Of a stretch of 64,000 nucleotides of DNA, positions 49,657-63,745 are shown piece after piece. Positions within the stretch are counted from its first letter, which is position 1, and every line of letters starts with the position of its first letter. The notes beneath the pieces are model-generated. The model was given only the letters and a program-made list of their open reading frames with translations. It made no database searches and was not told the DNA's origin. A program made the translations under genes and the position numbers. This DNA comes from Ptiloglossa arizonensis (taxonomy: Eukaryota; Arthropoda; Insecta; Hymenoptera; Colletidae), in NCBI RefSeq assembly GCF_051014685.1, contig NW_027478927.1, positions 124,001 to 188,000 on the forward strand, given 5' to 3'.

Positions 49657-50834
49657 TTCGGGCGAGTTTCTACTTTCACACGCAACAGGAATTTTTGGGT
49701 TAGGTCAATCCGTACGCGAGATATGGCATATTGAAGCCAAGAAATGGTTGATAAGGCAAAAAATTTTTCGCAATTCTGCTGCTCCAAACGCTTAACCAGA
49801 ATGGGCTAGGGAAAAAATACACATACCGTTGTAATCGGGCGAGTTTCTACTTTCAGGTGCAATAAGAATTTTTGGGTTAGGTCAATCCGTCGCGAGATAT
49901 GGGAGTTTGAAACCAAGAAATGGTTGAGAAGGCAAAAAATTTTTCGCAATTCTGTTGCTCCAAACGCTTAACCAGAATGGCCTAGGGAAAAAATACACAC
50001 ACCGTTGTAATCGGGCGAGTTTCTACTTTCAGGTGCAACAGGAATTTTTGGGTTAGGTCAATCCGTCCGCGAGATATGGGAGTTTGAAGCTAAGAAATGT
50101 TTGAGAAGACAACAAATTTTTCGCAATTCTGCTGCTCCAAACGCTTAACCAGAATGGGCTAGGGAAAAAATACGCATACCGTTGTAATCGGGCGAGTTTC
50201 TACTTTCAGACTCAGCAGGAATTTTTGGGTTTGGTCAATCCGTTCGCGAGATATGGGACTTTGAAGCTAAGAAATGGTTGAGAAGACAACAAATTTTTCC
50301 CAATTCTGCTGCTCCAAACGCTTAACCAGAATGGGCTAGGGAAAAAATACACATACCGTTGTAATCGGGCGAGTTTCTACTTCCACACGCAACAGGAATT
50401 TTTGGGTTAGGTCAATCCGTTCGCGAGATATGGCAGATTGAAGCCAAGAAATGGTTGATAAGGCAAAAAATTTTTCGCAATTCTGCTGCTCCAAACGCAT
50501 TACCAGAATGGCCTAGGGAAAAAATACACATACCGTTGTAATCGGGCGAGTTTCTACTTTCAGATGCAGCAGGAATTTTTGGGTTAGGTCAATCCGTTCG
50601 CGAGATATGGGTGTTTGAAGCCAAGAAATTGTTGAGAAGGCAAAAAATTTTTCGCAATTCTGCTGCTCCAAACGCTTAACCAGAATGACCTAGGGAAAAA
50701 ATACACATACCGTTGTAATCGGGCGGGTTTCTACTTTCAGATGCAATAGGAATTTTTGGGTTATGTCATTCCGTTCGCGAGATATGGGAGTTTGAAGCCA
50801 AGAAATGGTTGAGAAGGCAAAACATTTTTCGCAA

Positions 50835-53800
50835 TTCTGCTGCTCCAAACGCTTAACCAGAATGGCCTAGTGAAAAAATACGCATATCGTTGTAATCGGG
50901 CGAGTTTCTACTTTCAGACGCAGCAGGAATGTTTGGGTTTGGTCAATCCGTTCGCGAGATATGGGAGTTTGAAGCTAAGAAATGGTTGATAAGGCAAAAA
51001 ATTTTTCGCAATTCTGCTGCTCCAAACGCTTAACCAGAATGGCCTAGGGAAAAAATACACATACCGTTGTAATCGGGCGAGTTTCTACGTTCAGGTGCAA
51101 TAGGAATTTTTGGGTTAGGTCAATCCGTTCGCGAGATATGGGAGTTTGAAGCCAAGAAATGGTTGAGAAGGCAAAAAATTTTTCGCAATTCTGCTGCTCC
51201 AAACGCTTAACCAGAATGACCTAGGGAAAAAATACACATACCGTTGTAATCGGGCGGGTTTCTACTTTCAGATGCAATAGGAATTTTTGGGTTATGTCAA
51301 TCCGTTCGCGAGATATGGGAGTTTGAAGCCAAGAAATGGTTGAGAAGGCAAAACATTTTTCGCAATTCTGCTGCTCCAAACGCTTAACCAGAATGGCCTA
51401 GTGAAAAAATACGCATATCGTTGTAATCGGGCGAGTTTCTACTTTCAGACGCAGCAGGAATGTTTGGGTTTGGTCAATCCGTTCGCGAGATATGGGAGTT
51501 TGAAGCCAAGAAATGGTTAAAGAAGGCAAAAAATTTTTCGCAATTCTGTTGCTCCAAACGCTTAACGAGAATGGCCTAGGGAAAAAATACACATACCGTT
51601 GTAATCGGGCGCGTTTCTACTTTCAGAAGCAACAGGAATTTTTGGGTTAGGTCATCCGTTCGCGAGATATGGGAGTTTGAAGCTAAGAAATGGTTGAGGA
51701 GACAACAAATTTTTCGCAAATCTGCTGCTCCAAACGCTTAACCAGAATGGGCTGGGGAAAAAATACACATACCGTTGTAATCGGGCGAGTTTCTACTTTC
51801 AGACTCAGCAGGAATATTTGGGTTTGGTCAATCCGTTCGCGAGATATGGGGCTTTGAAGCTAAGAAATGGTTGAGAAGACAAAAAATTTTTCGCAATTCT
51901 GCTGCTCCAAACGCTTAACCAGAATGGGCTAGGGAAAAATACACATACCGTTGTAATCGGGCGAGTTTCTACTTTCACACAAAACAGGAATTTTTGGGTT
52001 AGGTCAATCCGTTCGCGAGATATGGGAGTTTGAAGCTAAGAACTGGTTGAGAAGACAACAAATTTTTCGCACTTCTGCTGCTCCAAACGCTTAACCAGAA
52101 TAGGCTAGGGAAAAAATACGCATACCGTTGTAATCGGGCGAGTTTCTACTTTCAGACTCAGCAGGAATTTTTGGGTTTGGTCAATCCGTTCGCGAGATAT
52201 GGGGCTTTGAAGCTAAGAAATGGTTGAGAAGACAAAAAATTTTTCGCAATTCTGCTGCTCCAAACGCTTAACCAGAATGGGCTAGGGAAAAATACACATA
52301 CCGTTGTAATCGGGCGAGTTTCTACTTTCACACGCAACAGGAATTTTTGGGTTAGGTCAATCCGTTCGCGAGATATGGCAGATTGAAGCCAAGAAATGGT
52401 TGATAAGGCAAAAAATTTTTCGCAATTCTGCTGCTCCAAACGCTTAACCAGAATGGCCTAGGGAAAAAATACACATACCGTTGTAATCGGGCGAGTTTCT
52501 ACTTTCAGATGCAACAGGAATTTTTGGGTTAGGTCATCCCTTCGCGAGATATGGGAGTTTGAAGCTAAGAAATGGTTGAGGAGACAACAAATTTTTCGCA
52601 ATTCTGCTGCTCCAAACGCTTAACCAGAATGGGCTGGGGAAAAAATACACATACCGTTGTAATCCGTCGAGTTTCTACTTTCAGACTCAGCAGGAATATT
52701 TGGATTTGGTCAATCCGTTCGCGAGATATGGGACTTTGAAGCTAAGAAATGGTTGAGAAGACAACAAATTTTTCGCAATTCTGCTGCCCCAAACGCTTAA
52801 CCAGAATGGGCTAGGGAAAAAATAAACATACCGTTGTAATCGGGCGAGTTTCTACTTTCACACGCAACAGGAATTTTTGGGTTAGGTCAATCCGTTCGCG
52901 AGGTATGGGAGTTTGAATCTAAGAAATGGTTGAGAAGACAACAAATTTTTCGCAATTCTGCTGCTCCAAACGCTTAACCCCGAATGGGCTAGGGAAAACA
53001 TAAACATACCGTTGTAATCGGGCGAGTTTCTACTTTCACACGCAACAGGAATTTTTGGGTTAGGTCAATCCGTTCGCGAGGTATGGGAGTTTGAAGCTAA
53101 GAAATGGTTGAGAAGGCATACAATTTTTCGGAATTCTGCTGATCCAAACGCTTAACCAGAATGGCCTAGGGAAAAAATACACATACCGCTGTAGTCGAGC
53201 GAGTTTCTACTTTCAGATGCAATAGGAATTTTTGGGTTAGGTCAATCCGTTCGCGAGATATGGGAGTTTGAAGCTAAGAAATGGTTGAGAAGACAACAAA
53301 TTTTTCGCACTTCTGCTGCTCCAAACGCTTAACCAGAATGGGCTAGGGAAAAAATACGCATACCGTTGTAATCGGGCGAGTTTCTACTTTCAGACTCAGC
53401 AGGAATTTTTGGGTTTGGTCAAACCGTTCGCGAGATATGGGACTTTGAAGCTAAGAAATGGTTGAGAAGACAACAAATTTTTCCCAATTCTGCTGCTCCA
53501 AACGCTTAACCAGAATGGGCTAGGGAAAAAATACACATACCGTTGTAATCGGGCGAGTTTCTACTTTCACACGCAACAGGAATTTTTGGGTTAGGTCAAT
53601 CCGTTCGCGAGATATGGCAGATTGAAGCCAAGAAATGGTTGATAAGGCAAAAATTTTTCGCAATTCTGCTGCTCCAAACGCTTATCCAGAATGGCCTAGG
53701 GGAAAAATACACATACCGTTGTAATCGGGCGAGTTTCTACTTTCAGATGCAGCAGGAATTTTTGGGGTAGGTCAATCCGTTCGCGAGATATGGGAGTTTG

Positions 53801-56800
53801 AAGCCAAGAAATGGTTGAGAAGGCAAAAAATTTTTCGCAATTCTGCTGCTCCAAACGCTTAACCAGAATGACCTAGGGAAAAAATACGCATATCGTTGTA
53901 ATCGCGCGAGTTTCTACTTTCAGACGCAGCAGGAATGTTTGGGTTTGGTCAATCCGTTCGCGAGATATGGGAGTTTGAAGCTAAGAAATGGTTGAGAAGA
54001 CAACAAATTTTTCGCAATTCTGCTGCTCCAAACGCTTAACCAGAATGGCCTAGGGAAAAAATACACATACCGTTGTAATCGGGCGAGTTTCTACTTTCAG
54101 ATGCAACAGGAATTTTTCGGTTAGGTCAATCCGTTCGCGAGATATGGGAGTTTGAAGCTAAGAACTGGTTGAGAAGACAACAAATTTTTCGCAATTCTGC
54201 TGCTCCAAACGCTTAACCAGAATAGGCTAGGGAAAAAATACGCATACCGTTGTAATCGGGCGAGTTTCTACTTTCAGACTCAGCAGGAATTTTTGGGTTT
54301 GGTCAATCCGTTCGCGAGATATGGGGCTTTGAAGCTAAGAAATGGTTGAGAAGACAAAAAATTTTTCGCAATTCTGCTGCTCCAAACGCTTAACCAGAAT
54401 GGGCTAGGGAAAAATACACATACCGTTGTAATCGGGCGAGTTTCTACTTTCACACGCAACAGGAATTTTTGGGTTAGGTCAATCCGTTCGCGAGATATGG
54501 CAGATTGAAGCCAAGAAATGGTTGATGAGGCAAAAAATTTTTCGCAATTCTGCTGCTCCAAACGCTTAACCAGAATGGCCTAGGGAAAAAATACACATAC
54601 TGTTGTAATCGGGCGAGTTTCTACTTTCAGATGCAACAGGAATTTTTGGGTTAGGTCAATCCGTTCGCGAGATATGGGAGTTTGAAGCCAATAAATGGTT
54701 AATGAAGGCAAAAAATTTTTCGCAATTCTGTTGCTCCAAACGCTTAACCAGAATGGCCTAGGGAAAAAATACACATACCGTTGTAATCGGGCGAGTTTCT
54801 ACTTTCAGATGCAACAGGAATTTTTGGGTTAGGTCATCCGTTCGCGAGATATGGGAGTTTGAAGCTAAGAAAAGGTTGAGGAGACAACAAATTTTTCGCA
54901 ATTCTGCTGCACCAAACGCTTAACCAGAATGGGTTGGGGAAAAACTACACATACCGTTGTAATCGGGCGAGTTTCTACTTTCAGACTCAGCAGGAATATT
55001 TTGGTTTGGTCAATCCGTTCGCGAGATATGGGACTTTGAAGCTAAGAAATGGTTGAGAAGACAACAAATTTTTCGCAATTCTGCTGCTCCAAACGCTTAA
55101 CCAGAATGGTCTAGGGAAAAAATAAACATACCGTTGTAATCGGGCGAGTTTCTACTTTCACACGCAACAGGAATTTTTGGGTTAGGTCAATCCGTTCGCG
55201 AGGTATGGGAGTTTGAAGCTAAGAAATGGTTGAGAAGGCATACAATTTTTCGTAATTCTGCTGATCCAAACGCTTAACCAGAATGGCCTAGGGAAAAAAT
55301 ACACATACCGCTGTAGTCGAGCGAGTTTCTACTTTCAGATGCAATAGGAATTTTTGGGTTAGGTCAATCCGTTCGCGAGATATGGCGGTTTGAAGCCAAG
55401 AAATGGTTGAGAAGGGAAAAAATTTTTCGCAATTCTGCTGCTCCAAACGCTTAACCAGAATGGCCTAAGGAAAAAATACACATACCGTTGTAATCGGGCG
55501 AGTTTCTACTTTCAGACGCAACAGGAATTTTTGGGTTAGGTCAATCCGTTCGCGAGATATGGGAGTTTGAAGCCAAGAAATGGTTGAGAAGGCAAAAAAT
55601 TTTTCGCAATTCTGCTGCTCCAAACGCTTAACCAGAATGGCCTAGGGAAAAAATACACATACCGTTGTAATCGGGCGAGTTTCTACTTTCAGATGCAACA
55701 GGAATTTTTGGGTTAGGTCAATCCGTTCGCGAGATATGGGAGTTTGAATCTAAGAACTGGTTGAGAAGACAACAAATTTTTCGCACTTCTGCTGCTCCAA
55801 ACGCTTAACCAGAATAGGCTAGGGAAAAAATACGCATACCGTTGTAATCGGGCGAGTTTCTACTTTCAGACTCAGCAGGAATTTTTGGGTTTGGTCAATC
55901 CGTTCGCGAGATATGGGGCTTTGAAGCTAAGAAATGGTTGAGAAGACAAAAAATTTTTCGCAATTCTGCTGCTCCAAACGCTTAACCAGAATGGCCTAGG
56001 GAAAAAATACACATACCGTTGTAATCGGGCGAGTTTCTACTTTCAGATGCAACAGGAATTTTTGGGTTATGTCATCCGTTCGCGAGATATGGGAGTTTGA
56101 AGCTAAGAAATGGTTGAGGAGACAACAAATTTTTCGCAATTCTGCTGCTCCAAACGCTTAACCAGAATGGCCTAGGGAAAAAATACACATACCGTTGTAA
56201 TCGGGCGAGTTTCTACTTTCAGAAGCAACAGGAATTTTTGGGTTAGGTCATCCGTTCGCGAGATATGGGAGTTTGAAGCTAAGAAATGGTTGAGGAGACA
56301 ACAAATTTTTCGCAAATCTGCTGCTCCAAACGCTTAACCAGAATGGGCTGGGGAAAAAATACACATACCGTTGTAATCCGGCGAGTTTCTACTTTCAGAC
56401 TCAGCAGGAATATTTGGGTTTGGTCAATCCGTTCGCGAGATATGGGACTTTGAAGCTAAGAAATGGTTGAGAAGACAACAAATTTTTCGCAATTCTGCTG
56501 CTCCAAACGCTTAACCAGAATGGGCTAGGGAAAAAATAAACATACCGTTGTAATCGGGCGAGTTTCTACTTTCACACGCAACAGGAATTTTTGGGTTAGG
56601 TCAATCCGTTCGCGAGGTATGGGAGTTTGAAGCTAAGAAATGGTTGAGAAGGCATACAATTTTTCGGAATTCTGCTGATCCAAACGCTTAACCAGAATGG
56701 CCTAGGGAAAAAATACAAATACCGCTGTAGTCGAGCGAGTTTCTACTTTCAGATGCAATAGGAATTTTTGGGTTAGGTCAATCCGTTCGCGAGATATGGC

Positions 56801-59800
56801 GGTTTGAAGCCAAGAAATGGTTGAGAAGGGAAAAAATTTTTCGCAATTCTGCTGCTCCAAACGCTTAACCAAAATGGCCTAAGGAAAAAATACACATACC
56901 GTTGTAATCGGGCGAGTTTCTACTTTCAGACGCAACAGGAATTTTTGGGTTAGGTCAATCCGTTCGCGAGATATGGGAGTTTGAAGCCAAGAAATGGTTG
57001 AGAAGGCAAAAAATTTTTCGCAATTCTGTTGCTCCAAACGCTTAACCAGAATGACCTAGGGAAAAAATACACATACCGTTGTAATTGGGCGAGTTTCTAC
57101 TTTCAGATGCAATAGGAATTTTTGGGTTATGTCAATCCGTTCGCGAGATATGGGAGTTTGAAGCCAAGAAATGGTTGAGAAGGCAAAACATTTTTCGCAA
57201 TTCTGCTGCTCCAAACGCTTAACCAGAATGGCCTAGTGAAAAAATACGCATATCGTTGTAATCGGGCGAGTTTCTGCTTTCAGACGCAGTTGGAATTTTT
57301 GGGTTTGGTCAATCCGTTCGCGAGATATGGGAGTTTGAAGCTAAGAAATGGTTGAGAAGACAACAAATTTTTCGCACTTCTGCTGCTCCAAACGCTTAAC
57401 CAGAATGGCCTAGGGAAAAAATACACATACCGTTGTAATCAGGCGAGTTTCTACTTTCAGACTCAGCAGGAATATTTGGGTTTGGTCAATCCGTTCGCGA
57501 GATATGGGACTTTGAAGCTAAGAAATGGTTGAGAAGACAACAAATTTTTCGCAATTCTGCTGCTCCAAACGCTTAACCAGAATGGCCTAGGGAAAAATAC
57601 ACATACCGTTGTAATCGGGCGAGTTTCTACTTTCACACGCAACAGGAATTTTTGGGTTAGGTCAATCCGTTCGCGAGATATGGCAGATTGAAGCCAAGAA
57701 ATGGTTGATAAGGCAAAAAATTTTTCGCACTTCTGCTGCTCCAAACGCTTAACCAGAATGGCCTAGTGAAAAAATACGCATATCGTTGTAATCGGGCGAG
57801 TTTCTACTTTCAGACGCAGCAGGAATGTTTGGGTTTGGTCAATCCGTTCGCGAGATATGGGAGTTTGAAGCTAAGAAATGGTTGATAAGGCAAAAAATTT
57901 TTCGCAATTCTGCTGCTCCAAACGCTTAACCAGAATGGCCTAGGGAAAAAATACACATACCGTTGTAATCGGGCGAGTTTCTACGTTCAGGTGCAATAGG
58001 AATTTTTGGGTTAGGTCAATCCGTTCGCGAGATATGGGAGTTTGAAGCCAAGAAATGGTTGAGAAGGCAAAAAATTTTTCGCAATTCTGCTGCTCCAAAC
58101 GCTTAACCAGAATGACCTAGGGAAAAAATACACATACCGTTGTAATCGGGCGGGTTTCTACTTTCAGATGCAATAGGAATTTTTGGGTTATGTCAATCCG
58201 TTCGCGAGATATGGGAGTTTGAAGCCAAGAAATGGTTGAGAAGGCAAAACATTTTTCGCAATTCTGCTGCTCCAAACGCTTAACCAGAATGGCCTAGTGA
58301 AAAAATACGCATATCGTTGTAATCGGGCGAGTTTCTACTTTCAGACGCAGCAGGAATGTTTGGGTTTGGTCAATCCGTTCGCGAGATATGGGAGTTTGAA
58401 GCCAAGAAATGGTTAAAGAAGGCAAAAAATTTTTCGCAATTCTGTTGCTCCAAACGCTTAACGAGAATGGCCTAGGGAAAAAATACACATACCGTTGTAA
58501 TCGGACGCGTTTCTACTTTCAGAAGCAACAGGAATTTTTGGGTTAGGTCATCCGTTCGCGAGATATGGGAGTTTGAAGCTAAGAAATGGTTGAGGAGACA
58601 ACAAATTTTTCGCAAATCTGCTGCTCCAAACGCTTAACCAGAATGGGCTGGGGAAAAAATACACATACCGTTGTAATCGGGCGAGTTTCTACTTTCAGAC
58701 TCAGCAGGAATATTTGGGTTTGGTCAATCCGTTCGCGAGATATGGGGCTTTGAAGCTAAGAAATGGTTGAGAAGACAAAAAATTTTTCGCAATTCTGCTG
58801 CTCCAAACGCTTAACCAGAATGGGCTAGGGAAAAATACACATACCGTTGTAATCGGGCGAGTTTCTACTTTCACACGCAACAGGAATTTTTGGGTTAGGT
58901 CAATCCGTTCGCGAGATATGGGAGTTTGAAGCTAAGAACTGGTTGAGAAGACAACAAATTTTTCGCACTTCTGCTGCTCCAAACGCTTAACCAGAATAGG
59001 CTAGGGAAAAAATACGCATACCGTTGTAATCGGGCGAGTTTCTACTTTCAGACTCAGCAGGAATTTTTGGGTTTGGTCAATCCGTTCGCGAGATATGGGG
59101 CTTTGAAGCTAAGAAATGGTTGAGAAGACAAAAAATTTTTCGCAATTCTGCTGCTCCAAACGCTTAACCAGAATGGGCTAGGGAAAAATACACATACCGT
59201 TGTAATCGGGCGAGTTTCTACTTTCACACGCAACAGGAATTTTTGGGTTAGGTCAATCCGTTCGCGAGATATGGCAGATTGAAGCCAAGAAATGGTTGAT
59301 AAGGCAAAAAATTTTTCGCAATTCTGCTGCTCCAAACGCTTAACCAGAATGGCCTAGGGAAAAAATACACATACCGTTGTAATCGGGCGAGTTTCTACTT
59401 TCAGATGCAACAGGAATTTTTGGGTTAGGTCATCCCTTCGCGAGATATGGGAGTTTGAAGCTAAGAAATGGTTGAGGAGACAACAAATTTTTCGCAATTC
59501 TGCTGCTCCAAACGCTTAACCAGAATGGGCTGGGGAAAAAATACACATACCGTTGTAATCCGTCGAGTTTCTACTTTCAGACTCAGCAGGAATATTTGGA
59601 TTTGGTCAATCCGTTCGCGAGATATGGGACTTTGAAGCTAAGAAATGGTTGAGAAGACAACAAATTTTTCGCAATTCTGCTGCCCCAAACGCTTAACCAG
59701 AATGGGCTAGGGAAAAAATAAACATACCGTTGTAATCGGGCGAGTTTCTACTTTCACACGCAACAGGAATTTTTGGGTTAGGTCAATCCGTTCGCGAGGT

Positions 59801-62800
59801 ATGGGAGTTTGAATCTAAGAAATGGTTGAGAAGACAACAAATTTTTCGCAATTCTGCTGCTCCAAACGCTTAACCCCGAATGGGCTAGGGAAAACATAAA
59901 CATACCGTTGTAATCGGGCGAGTTTCTACTTTCACACGCAACAGGAATTTTTGGGTTAGGTCAATCCGTTCGCGAGGTATGGGAGTTTGAAGCTAAGAAA
60001 TGGTTGAGAAGGCATACAATTTTTCGGAATTCTGCTGATCCAAACGCTTAACCAGAATGGCCTAGGGAAAAAATACACATACCGCTGTAGTCGAGCGAGT
60101 TTCTACTTTCAGATGCAATAGGAATTTTTGGGTTAGGTCAATCCGTTCGCGAGATATGGGAGTTTGAAGCTAAGAAATGGTTGAGAAGACAACAAATTTT
60201 TCGCACTTCTGCTGCTCCAAACGCTTAACCAGAATGGGCTAGGGAAAAAATACGCATACCGTTGTAATCGGGCGAGTTTCTACTTTCAGACTCAGCAGGA
60301 ATTTTTGGGTTTGGTCAAACCGTTCGCGAGATATGGGACTTTGAAGCTAAGAAATGGTTGAGAAGACAACAAATTTTTCCCAATTCTGCTGCTCCAAACG
60401 CTTAACCAGAATGGGCTAGGGAAAAAATACACATACCGTTGTAATCGGGCGAGTTTCTACTTTCACACGCAACAGGAATTTTTGGGTTAGGTCAATCCGT
60501 TCGCGAGATATGGCAGATTGAAGCCAAGAAATGGTTGATAAGGCAAAAATTTTTCGCAATTCTGCTGCTCCAAACGCTTATCCAGAATGGCCTAGGGGAA
60601 AAATACACATACCGTTGTAATCGGGCGAGTTTCTACTTTCAGATGCAGCAGGAATTTTTGGGGTAGGTCAATCCGTTCGCGAGATATGGGAGTTTGAAGC
60701 CAAGAAATGGTTGAGAAGGCAAAAAATTTTTCGCAATTCTGCTGCTCCAAACGCTTAACCAGAATGACCTAGGGAAAAAATACGCATATCGTTGTAATCG
60801 CGCGAGTTTCTACTTTCAGACGCAGCAGGAATGTTTGGGTTTGGTCAATCCGTTCGCGAGATATGGGAGTTTGAAGCTAAGAAATGGTTGAGAAGACAAC
60901 AAATTTTTCGCAATTCTGCTGCTCCAAACGCTTAACCAGAATGGCCTAGGGAAAAAATACACATACCGTTGTAATCGGGCGAGTTTCTACTTTCAGATGC
61001 AACAGGAATTTTTCGGTTAGGTCAATCCGTTCGCGAGATATGGGAGTTTGAAGCTAAGAACTGGTTGAGAAGACAACAAATTTTTCGCAATTCTGCTGCT
61101 CCAAACGCTTAACCAGAATAGGCTAGGGAAAAAATACGCATACCGTTGTAATCGGGCGAGTTTCTACTTTCAGACTCAGCAGGAATTTTTGGGTTTGGTC
61201 AATCCGTTCGCGAGATATGGGGCTTTGAAGCTAAGAAATGGTTGAGAAGACAAAAAATTTTTCGCAATTCTGCTGCTCCAAACGCTTAACCAGAATGGGC
61301 TAGGGAAAAATACACATACCGTTGTAATCGGGCGAGTTTCTACTTTCACACGCAACAGGAATTTTTGGGTTAGGTCAATCCGTTCGCGAGATATGGCAGA
61401 TTGAAGCCAAGAAATGGTTGATGAGGCAAAAAATTTTTCGCAATTCTGCTGCTCCAAACGCTTAACCAGAATGGCCTAGGGAAAAAATACACATACTGTT
61501 GTAATCGGGCGAGTTTCTACTTTCAGATGCAACAGGAATTTTTGGGTTAGGTCAATCCGTTCGCGAGATATGGGAGTTTGAAGCCAATAAATGGTTAATG
61601 AAGGCAAAAAATTTTTCGCAATTCTGTTGCTCCAAACGCTTAACCAGAATGGCCTAGGGAAAAAATACACATACCGTTGTAATCGGGCGAGTTTCTACTT
61701 TCAGATGCAACAGGAATTTTTGGGTTAGGTCATCCGTTCGCGAGATATGGGAGTTTGAAACTAAGAAATGGTTGAGGAGACAACAAATTTTTCGCAATTC
61801 TGCTGCTCCAAACGCTTAACCAGAATGGGTTGGGGAAAAACTACACATACCGTTGTAATCGGGCGAGTTTCTACTTTCAGACTCAGCAGGAATATTTTGG
61901 TTTGGTCAATCCGTTCGCGAGATATGGGACTTTGAAGCTAAGAAATGGTTGAGAAGACAACAAATTTTTCGCAATTCTGCTGCTCCAAACGCTTAACCAG
62001 AATGGTCTAGGGAAAAAATAAACATACCGTTGTAATCGGGCGAGTTTCTACTTTCACACGCAACAGGAATTTTTGGGTTAGGTCAATCCGTTCGCGAGGT
62101 ATGGGAGTTTGAAGCTAAGAAATGGTTGAGAAGGCATACAATTTTTCGTAATTCTGCTGATCCAAACGCTTAACCAGAATGGCCTAGGGAAAAAATACAC
62201 ATACCGCTGTAGTCGAGCGAGTTTCTACTTTCAGATGCAATAGGAATTTTTGGGTTAGGTCAATCCGTTCGCGAGATATGGCGGTTTGAAGCCAAGAAAT
62301 GGTTGAGAAGGGAAAAAATTTTTCGCAATTCTGCTGCTCCAAACGCTTAACCAGAATGGCCTAAGGAAAAAATACACATACCGTTGTAATCGGGCGAGTT
62401 TCTACTTTCAGACGCAACAGGAATTTTTGGGTTAGGTCAATCCGTTCGCGAGATATGGGAGTTTGAAGCCAAGAAATGGTTGAGAAGGCAAAAAATTTTT
62501 CGCAATTCTGCTGCTCCAAACGCTTAACCAGAATGGCCTAGGGAAAAAATACACATACCGTTGTAATCGGGCGAGTTTCTACTTTCAGATGCAACAGGAA
62601 TTTTTGGGTTAGGTCAATCCGTTCGCGAGATATGGGAGTTTGAATCTAAGAACTGGTTGAGAAGACAACAAATTTTTCGCACTTCTGCTGCTCCAAACGC
62701 TTAACCAGAATAGGCTAGGGAAAAAATACGCATACCGTTGTAATCGGGCGAGTTTCTACTTTCAGACTCAGCAGGAATTTTTGGGTTTGGTCAATCCGTT

Positions 62801-63745
62801 CGCGAGATATGGGGCTTTGAAGCTAAGAAATGGTTGAGAAGACAAAAAATTTTTCGCAATTCTGCTGCTCCAAACGCTTAACCAGAATGGCCTAGGGAAA
62901 AAATACACATACCGTTGTAATCGGGCGAGTTTCTACTTTCAGATGCAACAGGAATTTTTGGGTTATGTCATCCGTTCGCGAGATATGGGAGTTTGAAGCT
63001 AAGAAATGGTTGAGGAGACAACAAATTTTTCGCAATTCTGCTGCTCCAAACGCTTAACCAGAATGGGCTGGGGAAAAAATACACATACCGTTGTAATCCG
63101 TCGAGTTTCTACTTTCAGACTCAGCAGGAATATTTGGGTTTGGTCAATCCGTTCGCGAGATATGGGACTTTGAAGCTAAGAAATGGTTGAGAAGACAACA
63201 AATTTTTCGCAATTCTGCTGCCCCAAACGCTTAACCAGAATGGGCTAGGGAAAAAATAAACATACCGTTGTAATCGGGCGAGTTTCTACTTTCACACGCA
63301 ACAGGAATTTTTGGGTTAGGTCAATCCGTTCGCGAGGTATGGGAGTTTGAATCTAAGAAATGGTTGAGAAGGCATACCATTTTTCGGAATTCTGCTGATA
63401 CAAACGCTTATCCAGAATGGCCTAGGGAAAAAATACACATACCGCTGTAGTCGAGCGAGTTTCTACTTTCAGATGCAATAGGAATTTTTGGGTTAGGTCA
63501 ATCCGTTCGCGAGATATGGCGGTTTGAATCCAAGAAATGGTTGAGAAGGGAAAAAATTTTTCGCAATTCTGCTTCTCCAAACGCTTAACCAGAATGGCCT
63601 AAGGAAAAAATACACATACCTTTGTAATCGGGCGAGTTTCTACTTTCAGACGCAACAGGAATTTTTGGGTTAGGTCAATCCGTTCGCGAGATATGGGAGT
63701 TTGAAGCCAAGAAATGGTTGAGAAGGCAAAAAATTTTTCGCAATT
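50835..63745. repeat. Large duplication of about 6 kb (offsets 6896 and 6720 bp)
   Basis: 50835-56168 matches 57731-63064 at an offset of 6896 bp (39 monomers less 7 bp). After one extra monomer in the left copy (about 56169-56340), 56341-57025 matches 63061-63745 at an offset of 6720 bp (38 monomers less 6 bp). Shared rare forms: gtcatcccttcg, aatccgtcgag, aaccccgaatggg, gaaaacataaac, gtcaaaccg, gcttatccag, gggtaggtc, gatgaggc, gttaatgaaggc and gctgtagtcgagcg. I noticed fewer than ten differences in the first 5.3 kb, for example aaaaggttg/aaatggttg and cacacaaaac/cacacgcaac. Confidence 0.85.
53054..53240 (+). repeat. Divergent monomer type of the right-hand region
   Basis: This unit carries a set of changes not seen in the first 51 kb: gaggtatgggag, ggcatacaattttt, a gaattc (EcoRI) site at 53131-53136, ctgctgatcc, and accgctgtagtcgagcg, which removes the CGGG of box-like motif 2. 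Sister units occur near 55200, 56620, 59950, 62095 and 63340. The copies near 56667, 60027 and 63387 also have the gaattc site; those near 55250 and 62150 read cgtaattc instead. Confidence 0.8.

Noticed and set aside
52158..52439. Minus-strand open frames of 64-93 codons repeated along the array (also 23616-23810, 54280-54561, 59054-59335 and others)
   Set aside because: They lie entirely inside satellite monomers and recur only because the DNA recurs. 177 is a multiple of 3, so a frame can run from one monomer to the next until a stop. No start context, homology or codon signal supports coding.
52820..52830. AATAAA polyadenylation signal in aaaaaataaacata units
   Set aside because: Produced by one base change in the A6-tract region of a variant. 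There is no gene for it to serve.
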